A stretch of 64,000 nucleotides of DNA from Stentor coeruleus (GCA_001970955.1 MPUH01000120.1:37365-101364); one strand, 5' to 3'. Shown: positions 31,845 through 41,629, counted from the stretch's first letter. A program made the numbers and translations. Notes: a model not told the origin generated them from the letters alone.

Positions 31845-33113
31845 ATGTCTTTTTTCTCAGGCGGATTTCCATTCGGGGATTTTTTCGGAGGTGCTGGACC
31901 AAGTCGTCCAAAGCAAGAAGCTAATACAACAAGATTTTATGAGTTGTTAGGTGTTGACAAATCAACAAGTTGTGCTGATATTAAAAAAAAGTACAGGCAG
32001 TTAGCAAAGACAATGCACCCAGATAAAGGAGGAGACCCAAAAGTCTTTGCCGAAATCACCCATGCTTCAGAAATCCTTTCAGACCCTGAAAAACGTAAAG
32101 TATATGACCTTCATGGAGAAGAAGGTATAAACCAAGGTATGTCCGCATCATCAGGGCCAACAGACATATTTGACCTTCTCTCAGGACGTGGAAGAGATGC
32201 CAATGAATCCAAAAGGACCTCCGACACAAATTTCACATTAAAAGTTTCCTTAGAAGATCTCTACAATGGCGCTACAAAAAAAATAGCCATAAACCGAGAC
32301 CGAATCTGTTCCTCATGTGAAGGACGAGGAGGATCAAAAGTTAACACATGTTCTCAATGTAAAGGTAAAAAAATGGTAACTAAAGTTACCCAAATGGGTC
32401 CAGGAATGTACAGTCAAACTACAGGACCTTGCGATCTATGTCGTGGCCAAGGGAAAATAATAGATGATGAGACTAAATGTAAAACTTGTAAAGGTAATCA
32501 AATAGTAAAAGAAAGGAAAATAATTGAAATCACTGTTGATAAAGGGGCACCAAATCATCATAAATATAATTTCCATGGAGAAAGTGATGAAGCTCCAGGA
32601 TTACTTCCAGGGGATCTTATTGTAATTATTGAAGAAAAAGAACATGAGGTTTTTAAAAGAAAAAAAGCTGACCTTGTTATGACTAAAAAAATTAGTCTTA
32701 AAGAAGCGCTTACTGGATATTCATTTGTAATTAATCATTTTGATGGAGAAAAAGTTATACAGAATAATCCTGGGGATATTGTTAAACCTGGTGATGTGAG
32801 AACAGTTGAAGAACTTGGAATGCCATTGATGAGAACTCCTTATAAACATGGGAATCTTTTTGTTTACTTTGAAGTTGAATTTCCAACACCTGGATCTTTT
32901 ACATTGTCTGATATAAAAACTTTGAAAAATGTGCTTCCTGGAGAAGTTGATATGGTTAATAGTGATATAAAGGCACATAATTGTATTGTTTTTGATAAAT
33001 CGCATGTTACTGAGAATCATACGGCAATACATAGTGATTATAAGGAAGATGATGAAGATGACCCTAGGCTTAAAGGAGCTCAACAGGTCAAATGCTCTGG
33101 GACTATATTTTAA
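31845..33113 (+). CDS. Type I DnaJ/Hsp40 co-chaperone (DNAJA/Ydj1-like)
   Basis: 422 residues. Gly/Phe-rich leader, J domain (about 30-95) with the Hsp70-stimulating HPD motif (MHPDKGG, about 57), a short linker, then a cysteine-rich zinc domain with four motifs: CSSCEGRGG, CSQCKGKK, CDLCRGQG, CKTCKGNQ (about 155-225). The second and fourth lack the usual last Gly. The C-terminal peptide-binding domains include GDLIVIIEEKEHEVFKRK. The end (QQVKCSGTIF) lies where animal and yeast DNAJA proteins carry a farnesylated CaaX box, but two extra residues follow, so prenylation is not expected. It should hand clients to cytosolic Hsp70. Confidence 0.95.
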   Translation: MSFFSGGFPFGDFFGGAGPSRPKQEANTTRFYELLGVDKSTSCADIKKKYRQLAKTMHPDKGGDPKVFAEITHASEILSDPEKRKVYDLHGEEGINQGMSASSGPTDIFDLLSGRGRDANESKRTSDTNFTLKVSLEDLYNGATKKIAINRDRICSSCEGRGGSKVNTCSQCKGKKMVTKVTQMGPGMYSQTTGPCDLCRGQGKIIDDETKCKTCKGNQIVKERKIIEITVDKGAPNHHKYNFHGESDEAPGLLPGDLIVIIEEKEHEVFKRKKADLVMTKKISLKEALTGYSFVINHFDGEKVIQNNPGDIVKPGDVRTVEELGMPLMRTPYKHGNLFVYFEVEFPTPGSFTLSDIKTLKNVLPGEVDMVNSDIKAHNCIVFDKSHVTENHTAIHSDYKEDDEDDPRLKGAQQVKCSGTIF

Positions 33114-33740
33114 ATAAAAGTTGATTTATTTTGGATAGAATTAATAGCTTTTTATATAAGGTTTTTTTTATCATAGCAAGATTGGATTTTGGGTTTTGTG
33201 TGGAAGAGGTATTTTGTAAGATTTTTTGTGGAAATTATAAATTTAAGTGGATAAAAAAATATGATTGGTTATGGGAATTATATCGAAATCATTGTATCAA
33301 TGAATATTTAATAAAAATTGTCTTAAATTACTAATTCCTACTAACTTTATACGATTAAAATTTAAAATATCCCAAGCATCTCTTTAATTTAACATCTCAA
33401 TAAGTTTATAAATTCTATTTTTAGTAGTGATATTTTCATAGAAAAAAATATTTTTCTCATTACCCATCCTGAACAAAAAACTAAAACAAAATAATAGTTA
33501 AATATTATACATATTAGTATCCTTAATAATTTTCTTTAAACTAATACTCTACCTTAACATATAAAATCCTCTCGACCTTTTTATGTTTTTTCTAATATAA
33601 AATAAAATCTTCAGGTTTTAAAAAACAATCCTAATATATCAACATAATAAAATGCTATAAAACTTACAAAATTATCAGCTTTCCAACTATTCTTATCATA
33701 ATTTACCATAAACTCACATAAAAACCCAACCAAATAAAAA
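33114..33740. other. Intergenic, convergent 3' flanks
   Basis: Between the DnaJ stop and the stop of the - strand protease-like gene. G/T-rich at the left, A/C-rich at the right. No exon or repeat seen. Confidence 0.5.
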
Positions 33741-34451
33741 TTATTCTCTATAAATACTTTCAATAATCCTCTCCCTCGCTTTTTTCCAAATCTTAGTAAT
33801 CTTCCACTCATTATTCTCATTAAAAATATTCTTCAAATGCATAAGACTAAAACACATCCCCATGCCTAATTCCACATTAAACATAACAGCTCGAACTTTT
33901 CCATCTTCATCCAATAAAGGTGCTCCAAAACATTCAATCGGGACAAATCCTGTAGTTCTTATAACTGGAGTATTATAAAGATCATCATTTTTAAACTCAA
34001 CCCAAGGATGATTCATATCAGTAACCATTAAATTACTAAAATAAGCATCTGAATCATGAATACCTAATACAAAAACATCTTGTCCATCAACAAGTGGTTC
34101 TTTAGATATAGAGAGTTTTTGAGTCTTCCTTCCTTTAATTTGAACAAATCCTATACCAGGTGCTGATGGATAATACATAAGTTCACCTAAGTATTCTTGA
34201 TGATCAGGGGTCACAACTTTTATTTTTGTACCTTTAAAAGATTTTACTATAGGGCCAGATGTTATTCCTAAACCATCTTCGGTAATAAAAAAACCTGTAC
34301 ATGTTGCTCTTATTGATACTCCTTCAGGGTCGTATAGATATAATGTAAAAACTGAATTTAGGGACTGTTGATAAATGTTTTTATGGTTTGGAGGATCGCA
34401 AAAAATTGGAGGTGATAGGAAATTGTAGGCTAAAGATAGAATTCTTTGCAT
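33741..34451 (-). CDS. Trypsin-fold (HtrA-like) protein lacking the catalytic triad
   Basis: 236 residues. The fold signature of HtrA/trypsin-like peptidases is visible: CTGFFITEDGLGITSGPIV aligns with GSGFxIxxxGxxxTNxHVV, PGIGFVQIKG with the D(I/L)AxLKI strand, and FGAPLLDEDGKVRAVMF with GNSGGPLxxxxGxVxGI. The catalytic positions are all substituted: His to Gly/Pro, Asp to Gly, and the GNSGG serine to Phe. No PDZ domain follows and no signal peptide is evident. Known relatives with dead trypsin folds act as binding or scaffold proteins, so a non-enzymatic role is inferred. The next - strand gene upstream is the rhodanese-like gene. Confidence 0.65.
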   Translation of the reverse strand: MQRILSLAYNFLSPPIFCDPPNHKNIYQQSLNSVFTLYLYDPEGVSIRATCTGFFITEDGLGITSGPIVKSFKGTKIKVVTPDHQEYLGELMYYPSAPGIGFVQIKGRKTQKLSISKEPLVDGQDVFVLGIHDSDAYFSNLMVTDMNHPWVEFKNDDLYNTPVIRTTGFVPIECFGAPLLDEDGKVRAVMFNVELGMGMCFSLMHLKNIFNENNEWKITKIWKKARERIIESIYRE

Positions 34452-34656
34452 TGTTTTATTACTTTTATAGTTTTTAATATGGAATGATGATGTGTGGAAG
34501 TGGGTTAGATGAGATATGAGAAGGTTTTGTATTGGGAGAAAGAACTTTTTGATGTTTGGAGGTTTAAAGAATGATTTGAGTTTAAGATTAGAAAAGTTAT
34601 TCAGGATTAATTATTTCAGTATAAGGGTAAAATATCTTTAATTCATAAGATATATG

Positions 34657-35640
34657 CTAAAAAACTTGGCAACTACAGTGATACCCTTGTAATTCTTCTT
34701 GTCTTTGAGTATTCTGAGCCATCAAATTAGATTTTGAAACTTTCAAATGGGAGTCATAATCAGTAGTTACAAGTTCTTTCTCAGGCTCATAATTTATCAT
34801 CTCATTCAAATATGGGGTTTTTGGTGAGTCAATTTTATCAGGCTCATTTCCTGGTGTCATCTCAGCATCTTCTTCATTTTCTGGTTCAACCGCATCATAA
34901 TAAATCGTTCCAGCAGCCGAATAAAAAGTGTCACGTTTAGACGAAACTACTCTATGAAAGTCCAAATCCTTCCATTCTCCAAGAAATACTTTATTCTGAT
35001 AATTCCCAATGTATTTTAATAATATACCTATAATGCTAGCATATGGTCCACTTAAGACAAAACCATCAAAATCATCAGGTACATNGTATTTTAATAATAT
35101 ACCTATAATGCTAGCATATGGTCCACTTAAGACAAAACCATCAAAATCATCAGGTACATTGTTTTTTATAAGATATTTTTTTATAGCTTCAGTTGTGATA
35201 TTTGGACCTATTGTAGAATATAGTGGGAGAGAAAGTTCTAAGGATACAGTGTCATAGAATTTTATATGAAGGAGTTTATTTATATCGATGTCCATAAGTA
35301 TTTGGCTTCGGGGAAGATCTTTTTTTGAGGTGCTTACAAGTTTTTCGTTGAGGCTTGAGAAAATGCTAATATCACCATAAAGGAGTTTTACTGAGTAACC
35401 TATTGATTCAAATATCCAAAAAGCTATGCTAGCTAGTTTGAGGTTGTCGTTATCGTAACAGATTATTGGAAACTCTGTTATATCTAATGTTCTCAATTCT
35501 CTGATAAAAAGAGATAGTTCCAAAGAGTATTCCACAAAATACGAATCTGGGAGAAAATTACCGAAATACGGCCCGGAACTAAAAAATATCAAAGTCTTGG
35601 TTCGGAGAGAATTTATTTCTTGTACATTAATTATACACAT
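34657..35640 (-). CDS. Two-domain rhodanese/sulfurtransferase-like protein, catalytic Cys absent
   Basis: About 302 residues once a 25-residue assembly insert (the N at 35085 with its duplicated copy) is removed. The first part follows the rhodanese N-domain pattern (PIICYDNDNLKLASIAFWIF then VKLLYGDISIF). The second part, FDGFVLSGPYASIIGILLKY then KVFLGEWKDL, aligns with the sulfurtransferase active-site strand V-x-x-C-G-S-G-x-T-A and the V-Y-D-G-S-W motif; Leu-Ser replaces the reactive Cys region. The acidic C-terminal tail ends in CSCQVF. It is probably not an active thiosulfate or mercaptopyruvate sulfurtransferase. The start codon is 3 bp from that of the divergent helicase gene. Family assignment is moderate. 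Confidence 0.55.
   Translation of the reverse strand: MCIINVQEINSLRTKTLIFFSSGPYFGNFLPDSYFVEYSLELSLFIRELRTLDITEFPIICYDNDNLKLASIAFWIFESIGYSVKLLYGDISIFSSLNEKLVSTSKKDLPRSQILMDIDINKLLHIKFYDTVSLELSLPLYSTIGPNITTEAIKKYLIKNNVPDDFDGFVLSGPYASIIGILLKYXVPDDFDGFVLSGPYASIIGILLKYIGNYQNKVFLGEWKDLDFHRVVSSKRDTFYSAAGTIYYDAVEPENEEDAEMTPGNEPDKIDSPKTPYLNEMINYEPEKELVTTDYDSHLKVSKSNLMAQNTQRQEELQGYHCSCQVF
35011..35159 (-). repeat. Direct duplication around an N inside a coding region (assembly overlap)
   Basis: Positions 35011-35084 recur exactly at 35086-35159 around the N at 35085. The extra 75 nt are in frame, so the false insert does not break the rhodanese-like gene. Confidence 0.9.
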
Positions 35641-35643
35641 TAT

Positions 35644-37089
35644 ATGAACCCAGATATATATTCTTACTCCACATTTCCAGCATTAGGAATCCAGAAAGGC
35701 TTTTTATTACAGGCTCTTGAATATTTTGGGTTTAGTCAAGCTACTCCAGTACAAGAACAATGCATACCTAAAGCTTTATCAGGAGAAAATTTGATAGTAC
35801 AAGCGAAAAATGGTACAGGGAAAACTTTAGCTTTTAGTTTAGTAGCTTTGGAAACTGTAGATCCTAATGATAAAGGGGTTCAAGTATTAGTTTTAACTGC
35901 AACACATGAAATTGCTAATCAGATTTGTGACTTTTTCAATGAAATGACTTATACAAGCGATGTTCCGATCTACACTTTACTATGTTGTGGGGGGTATTCT
36001 GTAAAAAATACTATTCAGGCTATAAAAGAAGGAGTCTCAGTTGTTATTGGCACTGTCGGCAGGGTCCAACACCTAAGCAAAACCCATCTCGACCTTACAA
36101 ATCTTAAACTCCTTATCTTTGACGAAGCTGACAAAATCGCAACTGAATGTCGTTGGCTCTTTGAATTACTTCCCAAAGCATGCCAAATCCTCTCCTTCTC
36201 CGCAACATTCAACGAACCTAGCGAAAAATTCCTCAAAGACAAAATTTCCAACCCTATCCATATAAAATGTTCAGGTGATGATACAAAACTTAAAGAACTC
36301 CAAGAATACTATACAACATGTACAAACAATTTCCAAAACAAACTAACAAAACTTATAGAAATTCTCAATACAATCCCATTTCATCAATGTATTGTTTTTC
36401 ACAATTATAAATCATCAGGGAAAGATCTTGCTACTAGACTAAGAGACTATGGTTTCCCAAGTTTAAATATATCAAGTGATTTATCCCAAGATCAAAGAAT
36501 TGAAGTTATAAGATCTTTAAGGTTTTTAGGGATAAAAGTTCTATTAAGTACTGATATAACAAGTCGTGGTTTAGATGTGTTAAATGTAAATTTGGTAGTG
36601 AATTTTGAATTCCCACAAAGTAAAGAAGTTTATATACATAGAGTAGGTCGAGCAGGAAGATTTGGTACAAAAGGTGTATCTGTAACATTATGTATGTGTA
36701 GTGAAGATATAGAAAATGTTAACAAATTTTCTAAGGTTGAAAATTTAACTGAATTTAATAGAGAAGAATATATGATTAGAGAAATTACTGAAGAAGAAAA
36801 GAAATTATGTGAAGAAATGAGACTTGGGGAAGTTGAAGATGGGGAATGGGTTGATATGAATAATATAGAAAATGCTGAGGATGAGATAAAAGTGTTAGGG
36901 GAAAATTGTGAAGATGGATGGATTGATGTACCTTTAGAAGAATCTCCTGAGAAAGTTTTTGTAGTACCGGTGTTTATGAAGGATTTGGAAGCTGCTCAGT
37001 GCCAATTGTGTAGGATTGGTAGGTATGATAGGCATTGCCATTGTGTGACTTGCAAGTATAATTATGAGTTTATAGTTAAATACTTATAA
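35644..37089 (+). CDS. DEAD-box ATP-dependent RNA helicase
   Basis: 481 residues from the ATG at 35644. All helicase motifs are readable: Q motif FGFSQATPVQEQCIP, motif I AKNGTGKT (about 55-62), GTVGR, motif II DEAD (about 160), motif III SAT, motif V STDITSRGLD and motif VI HRVGRAGRFG (about 330). The core should therefore bind and hydrolyse ATP and remodel RNA. After the core comes an acidic tail, then a short Cys/His cluster (CQLCRIGRYDRHCHCVTC) that may bind zinc. The core is near the size of eIF4A/DDX20-type enzymes; the Cys-rich end is unusual and leaves the exact subfamily open. Divergent from the rhodanese-like gene with 3 bp between start codons. Confidence 0.9.
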   Translation: MNPDIYSYSTFPALGIQKGFLLQALEYFGFSQATPVQEQCIPKALSGENLIVQAKNGTGKTLAFSLVALETVDPNDKGVQVLVLTATHEIANQICDFFNEMTYTSDVPIYTLLCCGGYSVKNTIQAIKEGVSVVIGTVGRVQHLSKTHLDLTNLKLLIFDEADKIATECRWLFELLPKACQILSFSATFNEPSEKFLKDKISNPIHIKCSGDDTKLKELQEYYTTCTNNFQNKLTKLIEILNTIPFHQCIVFHNYKSSGKDLATRLRDYGFPSLNISSDLSQDQRIEVIRSLRFLGIKVLLSTDITSRGLDVLNVNLVVNFEFPQSKEVYIHRVGRAGRFGTKGVSVTLCMCSEDIENVNKFSKVENLTEFNREEYMIREITEEEKKLCEEMRLGEVEDGEWVDMNNIENAEDEIKVLGENCEDGWIDVPLEESPEKVFVVPVFMKDLEAAQCQLCRIGRYDRHCHCVTCKYNYEFIVKYL

Positions 37090-37437
37090 GATTTTTATTA
37101 TTAGAATAAATGAAGGTGTTGTGATTGTTAGGGTGTTAGAGAAGTGCTTTTATAATATAAGATCTATAGTAAAGAAACAAGAAATTACTATAAATACAGG
37201 AAGTTTTAAAGTATTGTCAGGTTTGATTTGCTATTAATATTAATATCCCTAGAGTTATATCTAATAAACCCTATAAATACTACAAAACTTATACTCAATA
37301 ATAAAAGTCAATTCAAATAATCTCCACTACTCAAAATAACTCTTCCCACCTATCAAGCCTTATAATCCATAAAAAAAACTCATGACTATTACCCTTAACA
37401 CCTTAATCCTAATAAAAATCATTATAAAAAATACAAA
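37090..37437. other. Intergenic, tandem genes
   Basis: G-rich 3' flank switching near 37220 to a C/A-rich 5' flank of the kinase gene. Nothing else seen. Confidence 0.5.
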
Positions 37438-38427
37438 ATGAGTAATAAGCAGAATGGCGCAGTAAATCGTAACAAAATATCATTCGATGACTTTGAAATC
37501 CTCACAACCCTAGGCACCGGAACTTTTGGTAGGGTCCGTCTAGTAAAACTAAAAAATAACAACAACGCTCCAGCTTTTGCTCTAAAAATGCTCAAAAAAA
37601 CTGTAGTCCTAAAACTCAAACAACTCGAACACATAAAATCAGAAAAATCTGTACTTGAAAGATTTAAACATCCATTCATAATAACCCTTTTAACAACATT
37701 TCAAGATTCAACTTTTATTTACATGTTATTAGAATACGCATGTGGAGGTGAGCTTTTTTCGCGTATACGTCGTGAAGGTCGTTTTGCTAATGATGTAGGT
37801 CTTTTTTATACAAGTGAAATAGTTCTTGCATTTGAATATCTTCATAATTCTAATATAGCATATAGAGACTTAAAGCCAGAAAATATACTTATAGACAAAG
37901 ATGGTCATGTTAAACTTACTGATTTTGGCTTTGCTAAATATATAACGGATGCAAGTTATACTTTGTGTGGAACACCAGAATATCTTGCTCCTGAGATTAT
38001 ACAAAATGAAGGACATAATATATCTGTAGATTGGTGGGCTTTAGGAATACTTATTTATGAAATGATTGCAGGATTTCCTCCTTTTTATGATGAAAATCCT
38101 ATAGGGATATATAAGAAAATATTATCAGGGAGGATTGAATTTTCTAAGGTTTTTAATAAGGATGTTAAAGATTTGATTAAAAAATTATTACAAGCTGATG
38201 TTAGGAAAAGATATGGATCTGGGGGAAAAGGTGTGGAGGTTGTTAAGAAACATAAGTGGTTTAGAGGTGTTGATTGGAATGTTGTGTTGAGGAAAGGTAT
38301 TCCTCCACCTTGGGTACCGGAAGTTAGGTCACAGGATGATACGCATTTTTTTGATAATTATCCTGATTCGGTGGATTTTATCCCTCCACCACCACCGGAT
38401 GTTAATGCTTTATTCAAAGATTTTTAA
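37438..38427 (+). CDS. cAMP-dependent protein kinase catalytic subunit (AGC kinase)
   Basis: 329 residues. Gly loop LGTGTFGRV, ALKMLKK lysine, YRDLKPENILID (about 142), DFGFAK (about 161), activation loop YTLCGTPEYLAPE with the PDK1-site Thr, and DWWALGILIYEM are all intact. The AGC tail is present (WVPEVRSQDDTHFFDNY), and the chain ends with the hydrophobic motif LFKDF, an exact FxxF as in PKA-C. The N terminus starts MSNK, so it lacks the Gly needed for myristoylation. An active PKA or close PKG-type catalytic unit is expected; absence of cyclic-nucleotide domains favours PKA-C. In ciliates PKA is known to regulate ciliary beating. Confidence 0.95.
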   Translation: MSNKQNGAVNRNKISFDDFEILTTLGTGTFGRVRLVKLKNNNNAPAFALKMLKKTVVLKLKQLEHIKSEKSVLERFKHPFIITLLTTFQDSTFIYMLLEYACGGELFSRIRREGRFANDVGLFYTSEIVLAFEYLHNSNIAYRDLKPENILIDKDGHVKLTDFGFAKYITDASYTLCGTPEYLAPEIIQNEGHNISVDWWALGILIYEMIAGFPPFYDENPIGIYKKILSGRIEFSKVFNKDVKDLIKKLLQADVRKRYGSGGKGVEVVKKHKWFRGVDWNVVLRKGIPPPWVPEVRSQDDTHFFDNYPDSVDFIPPPPPDVNALFKDF

Positions 38428-38449
38428 TAGATAAGGTATGGAGTTTTAT

Positions 38450-38888
38450 GGTTAGAGTACTTTTTTTTGGCATTTTGGGTTGGAAATTAGAGTATGTTTT
38501 AAGAATATCAATAATATAATCATATTTTATATAAATCTAAACATAATTAAGTTTAATAAACTAACCAAAAGCTAATCTTTTACGTCCACGCATTCTAACT
38601 TGTTCAAGCTTGGTCAAAACCGAATCAGCTTTTCTCTTATGTATTTTATAAGCAGCTAATATTTCTANGGGGTTAGAGTACTTTTTTTTGGCATTTTGGG
38701 TTGGAAATTAGAGTATGTTTTAAGAATATCAATGATATAATCATATTTTATATAAATCTAAACATAATTAAGTTTAATAAACTAACCAAAAGCTAATCTT
38801 TTACGTCCACGCATTCTAACTTGCTCAAGCTTGGTCAAAACCGAATCAGCTTTTCTCTTATGTATTTTATAAGCAGCTAATATTTCTA
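38450..38888. repeat. Direct duplication around an N (unmerged haplotypes)
   Basis: Positions 38450-38667 recur at about 38671-38888, separated by N at 38668. The copies differ at two bases (A/G near 38512/38733 and T/C near 38613/38824), as expected for two alleles. The left copy contains a truncated duplicate of the last exon of the Bud32 gene; only the right copy is connected to the gene. Confidence 0.88.
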
Positions 38889-39519
38889 TAAACTAAATAA
38901 AACATACAATTTTTTCCAATTGCGGATGTGCACTTGATATCGCTTTTTCCAACACATGTAAATCAACAGCCATATCTTCAGGTGTACTAGATCCATAACT
39001 AAGTCCAAAATCAATAAAATAAACCATACAAGGATTAACCAAATAATCTGCAGGTGAAAAATCATTCAAAATCTCAGTAGCTAACGAAACTTGTGGTTTT
39101 AAAAGCATATTAGAAGTAGTTAAATCTCCATGTATACACTGAACATTATGCATTAAAGCTACACTTTTACCGATTTGATTAGCAAAATCAGATAATAAAC
39201 TTTGTGGTATTGAAGGATTTTGTATGAAAAAGTTCTTTAATGATATACTTGGGGTTATAAATTCCATATATAAACTACAGGTTATTGTGTCGACAAAGTA
39301 TAAACCTGGAACTGGGACACCTTCTTTACGGATTTTCACGAGATTTCTTGATTCTTGGATTAATCTTCGTTCTCGGAGTTTAGTGTCTAAGGATTTTTGT
39401 CGATATGAACGTGAGATTCTTTCTTTTTTGATACTTTTTTTACCTAGAAAGGTACAGGTGTAGATTTTCTATATAAAAAATACTCCTTCTGCTCCTTGGC
39501 TTATTAGAGTTAAATCCAT
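38782..39519 (-). CDS. BUD32: Bud32/TP53RK (KEOPS complex atypical kinase), 3 exons
   Basis: Exons on the - strand: 39484-39519, 38908-39468, 38782-38892, split by two phase-0 15-nt introns at 39469-39483 (gtattttttatatag) and 38893-38907 (gtatgttttatttag). The spliced product is 235 residues, the usual size. It opens MDLTLISQGAEG then KIYTCTFLGKKSIKKERISR, typical of Bud32. Catalytic IHGDLTTSNMLL and IDFGLS are intact, EDMAVDLHVLEKA is the family motif, and the C terminus VRMRGRKRLAFG is the conserved Bud32 end that contacts Kae1/tRNA. KEOPS makes t6A37 on ANN-decoding tRNAs. The start is 124 bp from the divergent importin gene. Confidence 0.95.
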
Positions 39520-39643
39520 TATTTTATAGTGATTGGATATGAATAGGATTTTTTTATGGGTTTAAGGGTATTTTTTAGGAAATCATGATGTGGTTTTAGG
39601 CTTTAGGAAATAAACTTAAGGTCTAGATGAATTACTGAAAATC

Positions 39644-41629
39644 ATGGGATTTTATATAGCTTCATCAGCAATTGAAGCTAACATTTTTATAATAGTAATG
39701 GAAAATGCTCTTCTAAATGTCTTAAGCTCAGATTCACTTATTAGAGTGCCTGCAGAACAAAGCTTAAAGGCTTCTGAAGAAAGCCCAGGATTTTTATTAG
39801 AACTCTTTAGAATCTATAATGATAACCCGAATTACACTCTAAAACTATGTGCTTTAATTCTTGCGAAATCTGTAATTATAAGACAATGGCATATAGTCGG
39901 AAGAGATGGGAAGATAACCCCAGTCCCAGATGAAGAAAAAATAAAAATTAAAGATTTTCTTTACGAAAAAGTTCTAATAAACAGAGAACCCCATCAAAAA
40001 CTTCTACAACAATTAGTCTTATGTATTGAAAGTGTAAGTAAATTCCATTTCTATGATCAATGGCAAAACCTTTTACAATATTTTCCAAATAAACTTAACA
40101 ACCTTGAATTCCTCGATATTTATTTGTTAAAAGTTTTAGTCAAAACTCAAATCAGAAGAAGAACTAAACTTAGACAATTTAAAGAATGGATAACCGGGCT
40201 TTATCCTGGATTAAAATCAGCTTGTGTTTTATATGAAAATAATATCGACTTGCTTAAAATTATCTTAAAATGTTTGACTGTTATTCACGATACAGAGATG
40301 ATACATTCATTATTAATTAAAGCAAAAAATTATCTTTCTGTTAGAGGTGGTGAAGAAAATGTACGAGTTTTACTTAAAGGATTGAATTTGATAGAAAATA
40401 CAGCCCCAGAAGTATTTAGTGGGCTTATTTTACACGCTTTTATTGAAGTTAATTGCATATTATTAGAAGAACTTGATGTAAGAAAACATGATCATTTAGT
40501 GTTAATTAGACAAGCTGTATACAATATAAGACAAATACTAGGAAGTAATGATGATGCGGTTAGTATAATTGAAAGTCTTAGTCCGAGTTTATTAAAAAAA
40601 TGTTTTGATGCATATAAAAGTGAAGATTATTGGGAAAAATGGGTTAATAATGAATTTATTGAGTTATTTGAAGTAAAAAGAATCAGTGAAAGTAAGTATT
40701 TTAATAAACTCCTTCCAAACCTCATACAATCTTACCCTTTATTATTACAAGAATTTGAAAAACTTATTCAAAGCTTGGATACTCTTGATTTCCCTACACT
40801 TCATTCAACTTTGTATATATTTTCATTATTACCCAAAGGTTTGACATCAATAACAAATTGCAATATCACATTAGAAATATTACTTAAATCAATAAGTGGC
40901 CTTTCATTTGAAGGCTTCCAACAAAAAGTTATTTTTCGCGACATACTTGTCCTAATAAAAAAATGGCTCAAAACAACACAAAACTTTTCTATTGCTTTTT
41001 CTACAATCTTATCTATAAAATCATCTAAAAACTCTGATATTTTCCTTATATATTCAAGTATTTTAACTATAAAAGAATTATTATCATATCCTGTTCCAGA
41101 AGATGTTCCTATACAAATTTTACAAGCATATGGCAATGATTTTATTATTTTACTTAGCTCTTGCTCTGATCCAAACATAATCTGGAACCTTGTTTCATTT
41201 TTTTCAGCACTTGTGTCAAAATGCCCATCAAAAAAAGTTCCAGAATTACTTCAAATTTTCACTTTTTTTGTATTGGATAAACTTTGGTCAAGTAAAATAG
41301 AAATTATTGTTATTGCTATAACAGAAATGCTAGGAAAACTTTTAAGAATTTATGCTGATGAAAGTTCAGTGATTGAAGCTGTTGGGAAATTTTTGAAAAT
41401 CCAATTGAAAGAAAAGTGTAGTGAAAGAGTAGAGTTTTTATGGCTTCTTTTTATACAAACAATTGAAGTTGAAGAAACGATAATTGTTGATGGGCTACTT
41501 GTGTATTTTAAAGGGTTGTTTGAAAGAAATAAAAGTTTAGCGGTTAAAATACTTGAAGAGTATAAGAGGTTGTATCAAGCTTTAGATAAAAACCCAGAAA
41601 ATATAGCTGAGATTATTAGAAAAAGTTAA
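39644..41629 (+). CDS. Importin-beta family nuclear transport receptor (IPO11-like)
   Basis: 661 residues from this ATG, 643 from the in-frame ATG at 39698. The second start fits better, because the importin-beta N-terminal domain begins at once: LLNVLSSDSLIRVPAEQSLK, then SPGFLLELF, then LKLCALILAKSVIIRQW. The rest is Leu-rich helical, as in HEAT-repeat receptors. Full importin-beta proteins are about 850-1100 residues, so this is short; no stop-TAG intron was found at its 3' end that would extend it. Cargo cannot be deduced. The N-terminal block most resembles importin-11. Confidence 0.75.
   Translation: MGFYIASSAIEANIFIIVMENALLNVLSSDSLIRVPAEQSLKASEESPGFLLELFRIYNDNPNYTLKLCALILAKSVIIRQWHIVGRDGKITPVPDEEKIKIKDFLYEKVLINREPHQKLLQQLVLCIESVSKFHFYDQWQNLLQYFPNKLNNLEFLDIYLLKVLVKTQIRRRTKLRQFKEWITGLYPGLKSACVLYENNIDLLKIILKCLTVIHDTEMIHSLLIKAKNYLSVRGGEENVRVLLKGLNLIENTAPEVFSGLILHAFIEVNCILLEELDVRKHDHLVLIRQAVYNIRQILGSNDDAVSIIESLSPSLLKKCFDAYKSEDYWEKWVNNEFIELFEVKRISESKYFNKLLPNLIQSYPLLLQEFEKLIQSLDTLDFPTLHSTLYIFSLLPKGLTSITNCNITLEILLKSISGLSFEGFQQKVIFRDILVLIKKWLKTTQNFSIAFSTILSIKSSKNSDIFLIYSSILTIKELLSYPVPEDVPIQILQAYGNDFIILLSSCSDPNIIWNLVSFFSALVSKCPSKKVPELLQIFTFFVLDKLWSSKIEIIVIAITEMLGKLLRIYADESSVIEAVGKFLKIQLKEKCSERVEFLWLLFIQTIEVEETIIVDGLLVYFKGLFERNKSLAVKILEEYKRLYQALDKNPENIAEIIRKS

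Noticed and set aside
33131-33334. 67-codon frame after DnaJ
   Set aside because: Begins at TTG, lies in a G/T-rich 3' flank, hydrophobic/aromatic composition typical of T-rich non-coding sequence.
38566-38667. Second copy of the last Bud32 exon
   Set aside because: Part of the N-linked duplication; not connected to a complete gene and almost identical to the real exon.
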